This document shows positions 11,782 to 22,499 of a stretch of 64,000 nt of DNA, piece after piece. The notes beneath the pieces were generated by a model. That model made no database searches. It worked only from the letters and a program-made list of their open reading frames with translations, and was not told the DNA's origin. This stretch comes from Notamacropus eugenii (lineage: Eukaryota > Chordata > Mammalia > Diprotodontia > Macropodidae), in contig NC_092872.1 in the NCBI RefSeq assembly GCF_028372415.1, positions 553,428,705 through 553,492,704 on the forward strand, read 5' to 3'. The translations under genes were made by a program, and so were the position numbers. Position 1 is the stretch's first letter, and each line of letters opens with the position of its first letter.

Positions 11782-11922
11782 ATGGAGGAAAATACAATCA
11801 GCAATAGTAAATGTGAAAAAAAAATTGAATCAAGTTTCTCTGATAAAGGCCTCATTTCCCTAACAAATAGAGAACTGTGTCAAATTTATAAAAATAAGAA
11901 CCATTCCCCAATTGATAAATGA
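11782..11922 (+). pseudogene. In-frame ORF2 start/ORF2 C-terminus fusion
   Basis: The frame starts at 'MEENTISNSKC', the same start region as ORF2 of the minus-strand L1 (where it reads MEGKTQIVI). After about 13 codons it switches to 'SSFSDKGLISLTNRELCQIY', which lies in the C-terminal fifth of L1 ORF2 (SSDKGLISRIYNELKQIY in human L1). The fusion keeps the frame, and about a thousand codons with the endonuclease and RT domains are missing. A stop replaces the tryptophan normally found soon after, and homology to the ORF2 end continues past it to about 12.5 kb. Confidence 0.7.
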
Positions 11923-12736
11923 TCAAAACGTATAATCGATTTTCAGATGAAGTAATTAAATCTAGCTATAGCCATATGAAAAACATATTCTAACTCACTA
12001 TTGAGTGGAGAAACGCAAGTAAAAAAATTCTGAGGTATAACCTCATACCTATTAGATTAGAAAATAGGACAGAAAAGATAAATGACAAATGTTGGAGGGG
12101 ATGTGGGAAAAATGAGACATTAATGTACTGCTGTTGGAGTTGTGAATTGATTAAAATATTCTGTAGAACAATTCAGAACTATGTCCAAGGGGCTGCAAAA
12201 CCATGCATACTTTGACCTAGCAATACCACCACTAGGTCTGTATCCCAAAAGTGATAAAAGACAAAAAGGAAAAGGACCTATATGTACAAAAATATTTATG
12301 GTAGCTCTTTTCTAGGGGAAAAGAATTAGAAATTGAGAGGATGCATATCAATTGAGGAATGGTTGAATAGGTGTGTGGTTATGATGACATACTCTTGTAC
12401 CATATAAGAAATGATGAGCAGGATGTTCTCAGAAAAACCTAAAACGACTTACATGGGTTGATTTCAAGGGAAATGTAATGGGTATAAAATAACAGCAATA
12501 TTGTAAGATGATCAGCTATGAATGACTTGGCTATTCTCAGCAACACAACTACCCGTGATAACTATGAAGGACTTAGGATGAAAAATGCTATCCATCCCCA
12601 GAGAAAGAACTGATAGTGTCTGAATATAAACTGAAGCAACTTTTGTTGGGTTTTTTCACTTCATTTTTCTTGAGGATTTTTTGTCTATGTTTTCTTTCAC
12701 AATGTGACTATTAGGGATGTTTCTGCATTAAAAAGC

Positions 12737-12747
12737 TAGAAAATACT
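12737..12747 (+). repeat. Right target-site duplication of the L1 derivative
   Basis: 'tagaaaatact' pairs with 9581-9591, one mismatch. Confidence 0.6.
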
Positions 12748-12829
12748 CTAGAAATTACTTAGTGTTTATTTATTTTATATAGGAAGAAAACTGGAGTGTC
12801 AGAGAGGGAAGGCCAGCGAGTGGTCCAAA

Positions 12830-13100
12830 AGACCTAGCAAGGTGATGTAGTGAATGATAGGCAGGGAATCAGGAAGAGCTGAGTTAAAATCAAATTGTAG
12901 ACATTTACTTGCTCTGTGACCAGGGTAAGCCACCTAATCTCTGTCTGGCTCAGTTCCCTCAACTTTAAAAGGAGAAGAATTAATAGCACTTACCTCCCAA
13001 GACTGTCATGAAGATGAAATAAGATAATATTTATAAAGCTTTTAGCCTAGTGCCTGGCAACATAGGTGCTTAATAAATACTTGTTTCTCTTTACCCCTTC
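12830..13100 (+). repeat. Marsupial SINE (WALLSI/MAR type)
   Basis: The copy shows the head 'gcaaggtgatgtagtgaatg' (diverged) and 'ggaatcaggaagagctgag'. The tail is 'agcctagtgcctggcaacat', then 'ggtgcttaataaatacttg'. Confidence 0.85.
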
Positions 13101-13311
13101 CCCCCATACCATTTTATTTTTGTTTATATGATCTTCTCTAGTCCATTATTAAGTTAATTTAGAACAGAGTGATGACTGAACACAAATTACAAATTCATGA
13201 ATGATGTAACTGTTATTTCTTGGGGATCATTCCTGGATATTCTCTTAATAATGTCATTTATCATCATAAGGCATTCTCAAGAAAAGCTGTATTGACCTGC
13301 TTTACTTGAGA

Positions 13312-13490
13312 TCACAGATATAAGGCCCAAAGGGACCACAGAGACCAAGCAGTTCAACTCCTACATTTTATATAAATGGGACCTCTGGCATAGCAAATTA
13401 AGTGACTTCTTCCAGGTTACACAGGTGATAATCATCAGAGACAGCAGGTCCACTGATTTCGGAGCCAGTACTCTCTTTATGATACCATAG
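13312..13490 (+). repeat. MIR/Ther-type SINE
   Basis: The recognisable order is 'agggaccacagagaccaag', 'tcctacattttatataaatg', 'aagtgacttcttccaggtta', 'cacaggt', then a 3' part with 'ccagtactctctttatgat'. Confidence 0.75.
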
Positions 13491-13599
13491 CTATGAAGAC
13501 TTGGATGCACACCCTACCTAAATAGAGTCAATTCATTCCTAAAAGGTACAGATCCAGTCCCATCTCATCCAAGAAGTCTTCTTAGGAAATTTCAAGTTC

Positions 13600-13825
13600 A
13601 CTTCTCAACAGCAATGACATTTCTAGGTTGTACCAAGAGATTAGCCCTTGATTAAATGGTGTCGTGAATTGTCCTCTATTTTGCATACATAGTTCTTATA
13701 TCTCTAGCTAGACCATAAATTTCTTTATATCAGAGACTGGTTTCAATTCCATCATGTCCTCTATGACTTTAAGCACAATGCCAAGCACATAGAAATCTTT
13801 AAATAAATACTGGTTGATTGAGCCT
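13600..13825 (+). repeat. L2 LINE 3' end
   Basis: The terminal L2 features are 'agctagaccataaatttct', 'aagcacaatgccaagcacat' and 'aataaatactggttgattga'. Confidence 0.7.
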
Positions 13826-13829
13826 TAGG

Positions 13830-14760
13830 AAGTCCCTGCACTGAGAGAAAAGGTGATTAGCAGACTGGCCTTGATAATCTCTCAGATGTATTCTAGCTGT
13901 TATCCTCTGATTTTATGAGCCAAAGATGGATGCCCAAGGGGAGAGAGCTAGCGGGGAAGAGGAAGCGAATGAAAGGTTGTTCCTTCCCCTCTCCCAACTT
14001 CCTTCCCATAGAAGGAGCACTCAAGTGCTAGAAATCATTTCAGTCCTTGTGAGTTGGGAACTTTTAACAATCTCGAACCAGAGAACGAATTGAGATATAA
14101 GTATGAGGCTGAGCGACTAGCTGACATACTACTAAAAGAGCAGTTGCCAACAGTCTGTGAATGCTGACAGCGTGTGGATTTTGCCCAAAATGTGCTCTAT
14201 AGCTCCCTTCTTTGTAATAAAACACCATCTTGTCCTCTAGAAATGTGGACCCAGAGATACCCGAGATAAGCAGTTCTTACAGAAAACCACCCCAGCAAAG
14301 GTTATTATTTGAGTTCATTTTAGAATTAAAATGCTATGAAAAGCATTTCTCGGGCAGTGAGAGGTTGGAAACCAATACATCTTTCGCCTCTGAAAATGAT
14401 GAATTGCTCTCTAAATAATAAAGATCAGCCAGGAATAATATAAGCAGGCTACCATAGACCCCTTATAAATATTCACAAAGCAGTCATGTGGGGATCTTAA
14501 ACTGTTCATCAGCATTTTCTTTATATTGGAAATCAGACACTAAATTAGAGGTATAAAACTTTGCAGGAAAATATTTACATAGATTGATACTGGTGTTAGC
14601 TGCCATAGGGATGGGGGGGGCATTATATGGGTTTGTGTGCCAGAACATTTGGATTTAATCTGGGACCTTCAACAAGTAAAAGTCCAAAAGGCACTGAATC
14701 CCATAGATTTAGACCAAGATAGATAAGCATGTAAACACAGAATTAGGAGCCTGAGTATGA
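13830..14760. other. Unassigned, mostly non-repetitive sequence
   Basis: No known repeat was recognised across most of this stretch. A 60-base segment at 14241-14300 has an acceptor-like 'tgtcctctag' before it and a donor-like 'gttatt' after it, and it is open in two frames. Nothing supports expression, so it is not called an exon. A run of nine G lies near 14.61 kb. Confidence 0.35.
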
Positions 14761-14764
14761 GATT

Positions 14765-15145
14765 CAGAGAATGTCAGCATTGGAAAAGGACCTCAGAGGT
14801 CACTTTGTCTAGTCTACACTTGAATCAGAAGCCCTTACAAACATTGTTTGAGTTGCTATCCAAGCATTGCTTCACGACCTTCAGTGACAGGTCATTAATC
14901 TGAACGATACATGCAGAGTTCTACATTTAAATTCCAAAATATCAACCTTGCAAACACAAATAGGCATGGCTTCCTAAGGAAGCCCATTCTACATTCGATG
15001 TTAAGTACTGAGAACTCTTTTAGTTCTTTTTTACTTCAAATACTTTGGCTGCTATCAGGCGCTCTTCCTAAGTCTACTGTCCTCAATCCAGGCTAACCAT
15101 AGCCTTTGCCTTCAGATGATTTTTCAAATATCTCATAGCCATGCT
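14765..15145 (-). repeat. CR1/L3 LINE 3' end, minus strand
   Basis: On the plus strand the sequence matches the antisense CR1/L3 end. It has 'gcattggaaaaggacctcag', 'cttcacgaccttcagtgac', 'aaggaagcccattctacatt', then 'tttcaaatatctcatagcc'. Probably the same element as the ORF2 remnant at 15.9-16.9 kb, split by later insertions. Confidence 0.65.
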
Positions 15146-15300
15146 GTTCAATCAGTCAACAAGCATCTATATTCCTGGTTACAAGAAATTAAGTGCTTCC
15201 TATGTTTCACACAGAGTGCCAGATACCACAAAGGAAAAAAACAATAATCCCTGCTTTGGGGAGTTTATATTTTATTAGGGGATGAAATTATCTGATTATA
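15145..15300 (+). repeat. L2 LINE fragment
   Basis: 'aatcagtcaacaagcatcta', 'aagtgcttcctatgtttcac' and 'ctgctttggggagtttatat' follow the order of the L2 segment upstream of its 3' end. It lies inside the larger minus-strand CR1/L3 region. Confidence 0.6.
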
Positions 15301-15845
15301 ATTCTATCTATCTGAATGTATATGTACATACGTACACAAACACGTGTACACATATTGTGTGGAAATCTATTTGCACACAGGATATATATAGAATAAATGA
15401 AAGATCTTAATAGTGAGGAAGCACTTGGGGAGTCCCAAGGAGAAAGAAATCACTTTTGGTGGGAGCCGTCAGGAAAATCTTTTGGATGGGATAACATTGA
15501 ATTGGATTTTTAAGGACAAATATCTTATATATGCACACACAAGTATAGATGCATAGTTTCGTGTATATAATTTCATATATATATGTATGTGTAGATGCAT
15601 ACATGTACTTACATATAGGTACGTCAACATTTCTCAAGCTATCTTGTGACAAAAGTGAGATATGTGAGCCAGATGATGGTATAATTAGGTGGATTTGTAT
15701 ACATGCATCTGCCTCTATATACACACATATACACATGTCTGCCTATCTGTATATGTATATGTATGTGTGTATATATATGCATGTTTATGTATATATGTTT
15801 ATGCATATATGTGGGGGGGGTGTATGTGTGTGTGTGTGTTATAGC
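15300..15845. repeat. TA/TG/TATG microsatellite cluster
   Basis: Several alternating purine-pyrimidine tracts lie at about 15.30-15.39, 15.53-15.63 and 15.70-15.84 kb. The last ends in a run of eight G and then (TG)n. Frames on both strands are open only because the repeat has no stop triplets. Confidence 0.85.
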
Positions 15846-15889
15846 TGTGGGCTGTGGCTGGAGTCAGAGATGCAGTATTTTAGATAGAG

Positions 15890-16860
15890 ATAATATAGTT
15901 TTGACTGGATACTCTCCAGATTGTCAAAGTCTACCCCAAAATATGTATTCCAGAACTGAACGTGGTCCATCGCTCTCAACACTATGAATCTCAATGAAAC
16001 CTAATTTCCTATTAGCATTTTTGATTGCTATGTCACACTACAAATCATACTGAGTAATCATTGCACCAAACCCCCTAGATTTTTCCCCATAGGAACTATG
16101 ACCTAGCCACGCTTATCCCATCATGTATGTGCAAGGCTACTTTTGGATGGGTGGAGGGAAGGGAATTCAAGTGTAGAACTTAGCATTTATCACTCGGATC
16201 TTATATCACTAAATTTGATTCACCATTGTAATCTGCAAAGATCTTTTTGGAAGTGAATCTGTCATTCATCACGTACGCTACCCACCCTGCCCCCAGCTTT
16301 GTGATGCCTGCACATTTAACAGGCATACTCTCCATGTCTTTATCCTTGTGGTCAGACAGATTCTTGAATCACTTCATTTTCTCCCTTAGTTGACAATGGT
16401 ACATTAATGACTGCACTTTTGTATCTGATCATCCAATAAGTTTTAAATCTACCTAATTATACTATCTCCTGGCCTACATATTTTCTTTTTACATAAGGTA
16501 ACATGAAAGACTTTGATACATTTTGTTGAAATCTAAGTACACCATGGCTATAGCATTTCCCTCATCTTGCCATTCTATTTGCCTTTTCACAGTGAAAATA
16601 GAGTTTGTCTGGATACCTTATTTTTGATGAAGCCATACTTGTCCTTTTCAACAACTGCTTCCCTTTCTAAATGATCACAATCCATCTCGTTAATAATACA
16701 GCCTAGAATTTTTCCAGGAATTTCAATAAAGTTCTTTGGCCTTTAGTTTATAGACTGCATTTTTTTCCCTTTATGTAGATCAAGATATTTCCCTTCTTCT
16801 GTCCAGAAGCACCTTTTCCAATGATGAAATGACAAGAGTGCAAAGAAAATGATCCAGTTA
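15890..16860 (-). mobile_element. CR1/L3 LINE ORF2 (reverse transcriptase) remnant
   Basis: Antisense landmarks of the CR1/L3 reverse-transcriptase region appear in order. They include 'taatctgcaaagatcttttt', 'ctccatgtctttatcc', 'ttgttgaaatctaagtac', 'gatgaagccatacttgtcc', and 'ctagaatttttccaggaatt' followed by 'tggcctttagtttatagact'. It is very diverged with no long frame left, as expected of an ancient mammalian CR1/L3 copy. Confidence 0.65.
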
Positions 16861-16869
16861 ACTTTATTC

Positions 16870-18130
16870 TGACAGCCATATCAATCTGAGCTTACTGTTC
16901 ACCATAGACTTGAGATTTTTCCAATATCTACTTATGCAGTTGATTTTTTGAAAGCCAAATATAGGAGCCTTACCTTTATTATAATTAAATTCCATGCTGT
17001 TAGATTCAAGTCCATCATTTTGGTCTGCTGAGATCCTTTCTGAACTTTTGGGATAACAATCAGCCCAGGTTTGTGACATTTACAGCTATGATAAGTATAT
17101 TCTTTGTGTATTTGTGTATTTTGTGTATTCATCCAAATAATTATCTTTAAAATACATTTTTAAAAACTTGTTCCTTTCTTGCTTTTAAGTTATTTTTTAA
17201 TATGTTAGTTCTCCTCTTTTCTCCAAACTCCAGAAAAGGGTTTTAGGACATTGAACAATACACTGGTCTTGGCTGTATAAACAACAGGTTTTCTCTCTCT
17301 AGATTCCTGGTCCATCACAAATTGTTGTTCACCGTGACATCGTAACTTTGAACATTCCTAGATAAGGGTGGGAGATTTACTGTTCTTTCAGGTACTCCGT
17401 GGAATCAACTTCTCTCCCCACTCCCCCACTAGATAGCCTCATGAGACACATGAACGTTTTACAAAAAAGCAAGTTAATACTCAGACATTTCAAAAGATGC
17501 ATGGTTTCATCTCTGTGGAACTCCACTAATGCAAATCAAGGTCCTGTGTGAAGATAGTCTTCACATGCTACCATTACCAAAAAAATTGCATCCCTTCGTG
17601 GTCATCCCTCCAATAATAACCCCCCTTCAAGGTAATTGGGCTCATTCTTAAAACATTGCTTGTCTGACTCTCACAATCTTTCTTGCCTGGTAGGATCTGC
17701 CAGAGCTTGTGTTCCATTGGTGTAGATTTAAAGAACTCAGGACCCACCACAGCACAATGAGGTATGAGAGGAAGATGTTAGTGGAGGAAGCAGATTCTTA
17801 ATAGGGTTAATACTTTTAAAATAGATTAAGGATAAGGGGAGTATGCGATCAGTGCTGGTAAAGGTGTTCCCTTGTGACAGAAACAACTCAGTGCCCTTTT
17901 AAACATGACATGCTTTTGGCCGTGGTCAACATAGGAATTTGTCCTGTTGGACTATGTATATCTGTTATGAAAGTTTTCTCTTTCTTTTTTTGTAATTGTT
18001 CAATTTGGGGGTAGGCAGGAGGAGAGAGAGAGATAATACTTGCTTGTAAAAATAAATACTCTATATTTTTTTTCAAATCACTCCTGCGACACAAAAGAAT
18101 CACATAGCCAGTGTTGGAGACTCTTGTCTT
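16870..18130. other. Unassigned sequence
   Basis: No gene or repeat recognised with confidence. It contains a 'tgtgtatt' short repeat near 17.1 kb, and C/T-rich blocks with a moderately GC-rich part at 17.3-17.8 kb that could be an unrecognised old element. Confidence 0.35.
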
Positions 18131-18139
18131 TCTGTTAAC

Positions 18140-18335
18140 TATAGGAGGAAGACTTTCATTGTGGCACAGTGGCAAGTATATTGATTTTAGTCTGGGGTTT
18201 GAGTCCCGTCTCTGCCTCATAGTATCTTCGGCAAATCACTTAACTCCTCTGGGTCTCAGTTTCTTCATCTGTAAAGAGAAAGAGTTGGACTAGATGCCTT
18301 CCAATATTTTCTCTAACTCTAATTCTACGATTGTT
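18140..18335 (+). repeat. MIR-class SINE
   Basis: The copy shows 'tggcacagtggcaagtatat', 'tttgagtcccgtctctgcc', 'aatcacttaactcctctggg', 'cagtttcttcatctgtaaa' and 'gttggactagatgccttcc'. Nearly full length. Confidence 0.8.
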
Positions 18336-18344
18336 TTGATATTG

Positions 18345-19600
18345 TGTTAGCAACATCCCTCTTTGCTATTGACCGGGACTAGATCTCATTATCTAATTCT
18401 TTTTCCATTTTGATTTTAATAAATTTTAATATTATGACAAAGACTCTAAAGTTGCAAAAACAGGGAGTGAAATTGAATAGAATGCGTCACCTGCCACTTT
18501 GATCTTGGTTAAAAAGTCAAAGCAACTGAAAAAAATGGACCATGTATCTCATGCATCTTCAAAAACATAAAACAAAACAGTGTGTTGAGACACAATAAGA
18601 GAAATAAAGTTACAGAAGTTGGGGGGGGTGATATAAATCCTTTTCGAATTCAGCCAAATTGAATGCTAACCAGAAAAATCGAATGGGTTTGAGGTAAAAA
18701 ACCCTATATTCAAATCCTGCTCTTATTTTTTCCATGACCCTCAGCAAGGCATTTATCTATCTCAAGGGATAATAAATTTTTTCTCCCTTTGAAAATATTC
18801 CATTTATATAGTAAGGAATCACTATATACACGACACATAATCACAATTGTACAGTGAGGAGAGTCTTTAATCCTTCAAATCTTATGGAAATGTGAATAAA
18901 AATTGTCAAAATTCATTGCATGAGAATATTAATTACATAAATTTTGGATGCATTCTCATATTATAGTCTGGTACCTTCAAGAAGGGTTTTCAGAGGTTGA
19001 GCTTGGCATCTTTGAATATATCTATGATCATCTCTCCAATTATTAGACATTTTAGATAAATATGCGGGTTACATGTTCCCATTTTCATGTCTTGGACCTA
19101 TTTTGGAGTCCCTATAAGCATAAATTCCTTTATATGATCTGAAATTAGTGCATCTATGGTCTTTTGGCTGGTTTATTTCCCTTGGGAGAATCTTGTCCAT
19201 TAGAAAATCATGCTATGCACATGTCCATTAATAAATCATGCTATAAGCATGCCTTTGATTTAAGAATTTGGATTTATTATACAAACAGTGAGTTTCTTTT
19301 CATTAAGACTGTCAAATGCCTTCTGCTTTCTAACAAGGTGTCTCAACTTGTAGGCCATGAAATAGGGCCTATCTAATAGAGTAGGGAAAGCAACTTTTTG
19401 CCACCATCTCCACTGCTATTTTAATTGTGCCTAGTTTACGTCCATCACTGGTCAGGTGGCTGCCAGTAAAGCTCCACTGAGTGATTCCTTTTCCCAGTCC
19501 TGGCAGGACATACCCAAGATGGAAACTTTCAGAAGAGAGTCATCTCTTGGCCTTACAAAATATAGACCACTAAGTCTAAGGAGTATGTGGGTTCAAACCT
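18345..19600. other. Mostly unassigned sequence
   Basis: A small SINE-like scrap lies near 18.69-18.78 kb ('attcaaatcctgctctt'). The rest shows no coding signal or family I recognise. Confidence 0.35.
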
Positions 19601-19624
19601 GAAGGCAGAAAGTAATTTTTAAAT

Positions 19625-19835
19625 CAAGATTCAGAGTTAGGAAATTTGAGTTTTAGTTTTGACTCTGACATTAACCAGTTATGGGACCTTGCCTAATCTT
19701 GTAACCTCTCCTTATCTTCATTTTAGACATCCTAAAGAAAGTGAGTTGATCTCTTCTATATGACCTCTAAGGTCCCTTTGAGTATACTTTATGTTCTAAG
19801 GTCCCTTCCAGCTATGACATATGTTTTATACTCCT
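19625..19835 (+). repeat. MIR-class SINE
   Basis: 'cagagttaggaaatttgag', 'gttatgggaccttgcctaat' and 'tgacctctaaggtccctttg' give the head, box and tail in order. A second copy of the 'aaggtcccttccagct' tail follows directly. Confidence 0.7.
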
Positions 19836-20099
19836 TTTCAGCACTTAAAATCTATTTTTTATCATCTTAATAAACCATATTAAGGACTTTGGACTTATCA
19901 TGCTTGATATCATTTAGTCCCTGGACCAGGCCAGAAATTAAAATATGTAAGAATGAATATCATAGAGGTAGTCCAATGCTAAGTGAAATTTATTTCCATT
20001 TGGCTAAGAATATAGATTCACATTTGTCATCCCTGTAATATATGTTCTCCTACATATTTACCATGGTGGTCTTTTCAAGACCACACTACAAACCCACCC

Positions 20100-20345
20100 C
20101 CTCTTCAGTTTGCTTCAGCAGTATTGCCTTCTGGGTTTCCCCACAATGTGGATTTATTTGCAGGTGCATTGCTTGTATTTTGCAAAGCTGAGGCTTGCTT
20201 TGTCGTAACTTTCTCTCTTTTCTGTCCTTTTTCATTGTCTGCTTCCCCTAATTGGTGTTTGTAATAACTCCCAATTTAGTATCATCTGCAAGTTTCATTA
20301 ACATACTGATTGCTCCTTTGTCATTAATAAAAACATTAAATTATT
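20100..20345 (-). repeat. CR1/L3 ORF2 fragment
   Basis: The antisense landmark 'atttagtatcatctgcaagt', 'ttcattaacatactgattg' and 'cattaataaaaacattaaat' corresponds to part of the CR1/L3 block at 15.9-16.9 kb. Confidence 0.6.
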
Positions 20346-20945
20346 ATTTAACATTCATTGTGCACTAACAATGTATTAGGAGCTGCACAGAATAGAAATA
20401 GATTCAGTCCAGAGAACAATCTTCTTTTCCTCCCATTAAAAACTTCTCAAGGAGCTGTACTGTAGTAAGTGATATGTCTCCAGTTCATACCCTTTGTGGA
20501 TAGAGGCTGAGCGGTTTTCTGGGCTTCTGATACATGCCGGTAGGAATCAGTCCAGCAAGCAAAATTTTCAGGTGTTCTTTTTCCACGGAATGAAGGAGAA
20601 GGTATTTGTTTAAATTAAAGAAGTCGCATTCATTTCAACTGAACACTTATAAAGTGTCTATTAATATAGAGTATGGCACAGTGTCAGGGGCTGGGAACAC
20701 AAGAATGAAATTAGAAAAAGCCCTTGTCCTCAGAAAACTTAGAATCTATCAGGGTAAGAAGGCCTATATGTAAGAAACTTTAGTACAATTAAATACAAAT
20801 TTATAAAGGTTTATTACAGATCTATCCTAGGAAATCAAATGGATGAAGAATTTCTACTATTCTGTCAGTCAATAGTCAATAAGCATTAAGTGCTTAGTAT
20901 GAATTGGGCGCTGAGCTAGAGCTTTTTGCAACAATATATGCATCC
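20345..20945 (+). repeat. L2 LINE fragments
   Basis: Three partial copies of the same L2 segment lie at about 20.35-20.48, 20.63-20.78 and 20.87-20.94 kb. Each reads roughly 'cattcattgtgcactaac', 'ggctgggaacacaagaatg' or 'caataagcattaagtgctta'. They may be one old L2 broken by small insertions, or independent copies. Confidence 0.5.
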
Positions 20946-21159
20946 TATCTAGTTTACCTATAATGGTCAGAAATTGAAAAGGGATAATTAGCCAGGTCCA
21001 AAATGGATTAAGAGAAGAAAGAATTTAATGGCATTTGAAAAACAACAGTGTTTTCAGTGACCTTAAGCTGCTCCTTATCACAAAAGCCCATGGGACATAT
21101 TCATCATGCCAGTGAAAATGTGGAACTGGAGTTCCAGGGAGAGAATCATTGAAAATATA

Positions 21160-21174
21160 GATCTCAGCATTTTT
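21160..21174 (-). repeat. Target-site duplication (3' side) of HAL1
   Basis: 'gatctcagcattttt' matches 'gatctcagtattttt' at 24114-24128 with one difference. It abuts the A-rich 3' end of the element. Confidence 0.75.
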
Positions 21175-22002
21175 AAAAAAATATATAATTTATTTATCTT
21201 TCAGTTCTCAACATTTGCTTCTACAAGAATTTGAATTCAAAATTTTATCCCTATCTCTCCCCATCCCCTACCTGAGAAAAACATGCACCTCATCCACCCC
21301 TTCCTCCAGTCTGTCCTCCCTTCTATTACTAATGCTTCTTCCATCCTCCTTCCCCTCTATTTTCCTGTAGGGCAAAATAGATGTCAGTAATGCAATGCCT
21401 GTACATCCTAATTTCCAACTGCATGCTAAAACAATTTTTTACATTCATTTTTTTAAAGCTTTGAGTTCCATATTCTCTCCCTCCCTCTCCACCCACCCTC
21501 ATTGAGAAAACAAGCAATTCAATATGGGTCATACATGTGTAACAATGCAAAGCACTTCCATAACACTTATGTTGCAAAAGACTAACAACATTTCCCTCTG
21601 TCCTATCCTGCCCTCCATTTATTCCATTCTCTTCCTTGACCTATTTTCTCACAACAGTGTTTGCTTCTGATTATCCTTTTCCCCAATTTGTTGTCCCTTC
21701 TATTATCTTCCTTGTCCTATTCTCTTCCACCTTGCCTTCCTGCAGGGTAAAATAGATTTCCATATCCAATTGAGTGTGTGTTATTCTCTCCTTAAGCCAA
21801 ATCTCATGAGAGCAAGGTTCAATTATTTCCTTTCATCTCCCTGCTCTTCCCCTCCATTGTAAAAGCTCTTTCTTCCCTCTTTTATGTGAGATGATTTGCT
21901 TCATTCTACCTCTCCCTTTCTCTTACTTCTAGTACATTCAACAGCAAATTTTATTTTATACTTTAGGTATTCTCCCTTCATATTCAGCTCACCCTGTGCC
22001 CT

Positions 22003-22125
22003 CTGATGTGTGTGTGTGTGTATGTGTGTGTATACATATATACACAAATACACACATACACCCATGTACATATACATACCTACACATATATAATATACAT
22101 ATATATACATACCCATACAGACCTA

Positions 22126-22168
<43 letters not shown>
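22003..22168. repeat. TG, TA/CA and (AC)n microsatellites
   Basis: (TG)n at about 22005-22034, mixed TACA sequence, then an (AC)n run at about 22129-22165. All lie inside the HAL1 spacer. Confidence 0.9.
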
Positions 22169-22170
<2 letters not shown>

Positions 22171-22499
22171 TCCCTCTAACTACCCTAACATTGAAAAAGG
22201 TCTCATGAGTTACAAATAACATCTTTCCTTGTAGGAATGTAAACAGTTCAACTTTAATGAGTGCTTTAAGGTTTCTCTTTCCTGTTCACCTTTTCATGTT
22301 TCTCTTGATTCTTGTATTTGAAAGTCAGATTTTCTATTCAGCTCTGGTCTTTTCAAGAAGATGATTGGAAGTCCTCTATTTCATTAAAATTCCATTTTTT
22401 CTCCCACAGTATTATACTCAGTTCAGCTGGGTAAGTGATTCTTGATTTTAATTCTATCTCCTTTGACCTCTGGAATATTATATTCCAAGCTCTTCAATC

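Larger units (their letters stand above)
9592..12736 (+). mobile_element. ORF2-deleted L1 derivative, bounded by target-site duplications
   Basis: The 5' end is the L1/HAL1 start 'gtggagccaagatgg'. Then come ORF1 remnants, a purine-rich spacer, and a first ORF2-start-like point joined to L1 3'-UTR sequence (11.39-11.59 kb). A second spacer copy follows, then an ORF2 start (ATG at 11782) fused to the ORF2 C-terminal region, and finally a 3' UTR ending near 12736. Near-identical 11-bp repeats flank the whole block, so it inserted as one unit of about 3.1 kb. It lacks the endonuclease and reverse transcriptase and must have been mobilised in trans. It is dead, because ORF1 is frame-broken. Confidence 0.8.

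Noticed and set aside
15407-15987. Frames of about 94-112 codons on both strands, 15.4-16.0 kb
   Set aside because: They are driven by TATG/TG microsatellites, with Tyr/Ile/Cys/Val runs and no family features.
21901-22222. Frames of 70-77 codons near 22 kb
   Set aside because: Caused by TG/CA repeats inside the HAL1 spacer.
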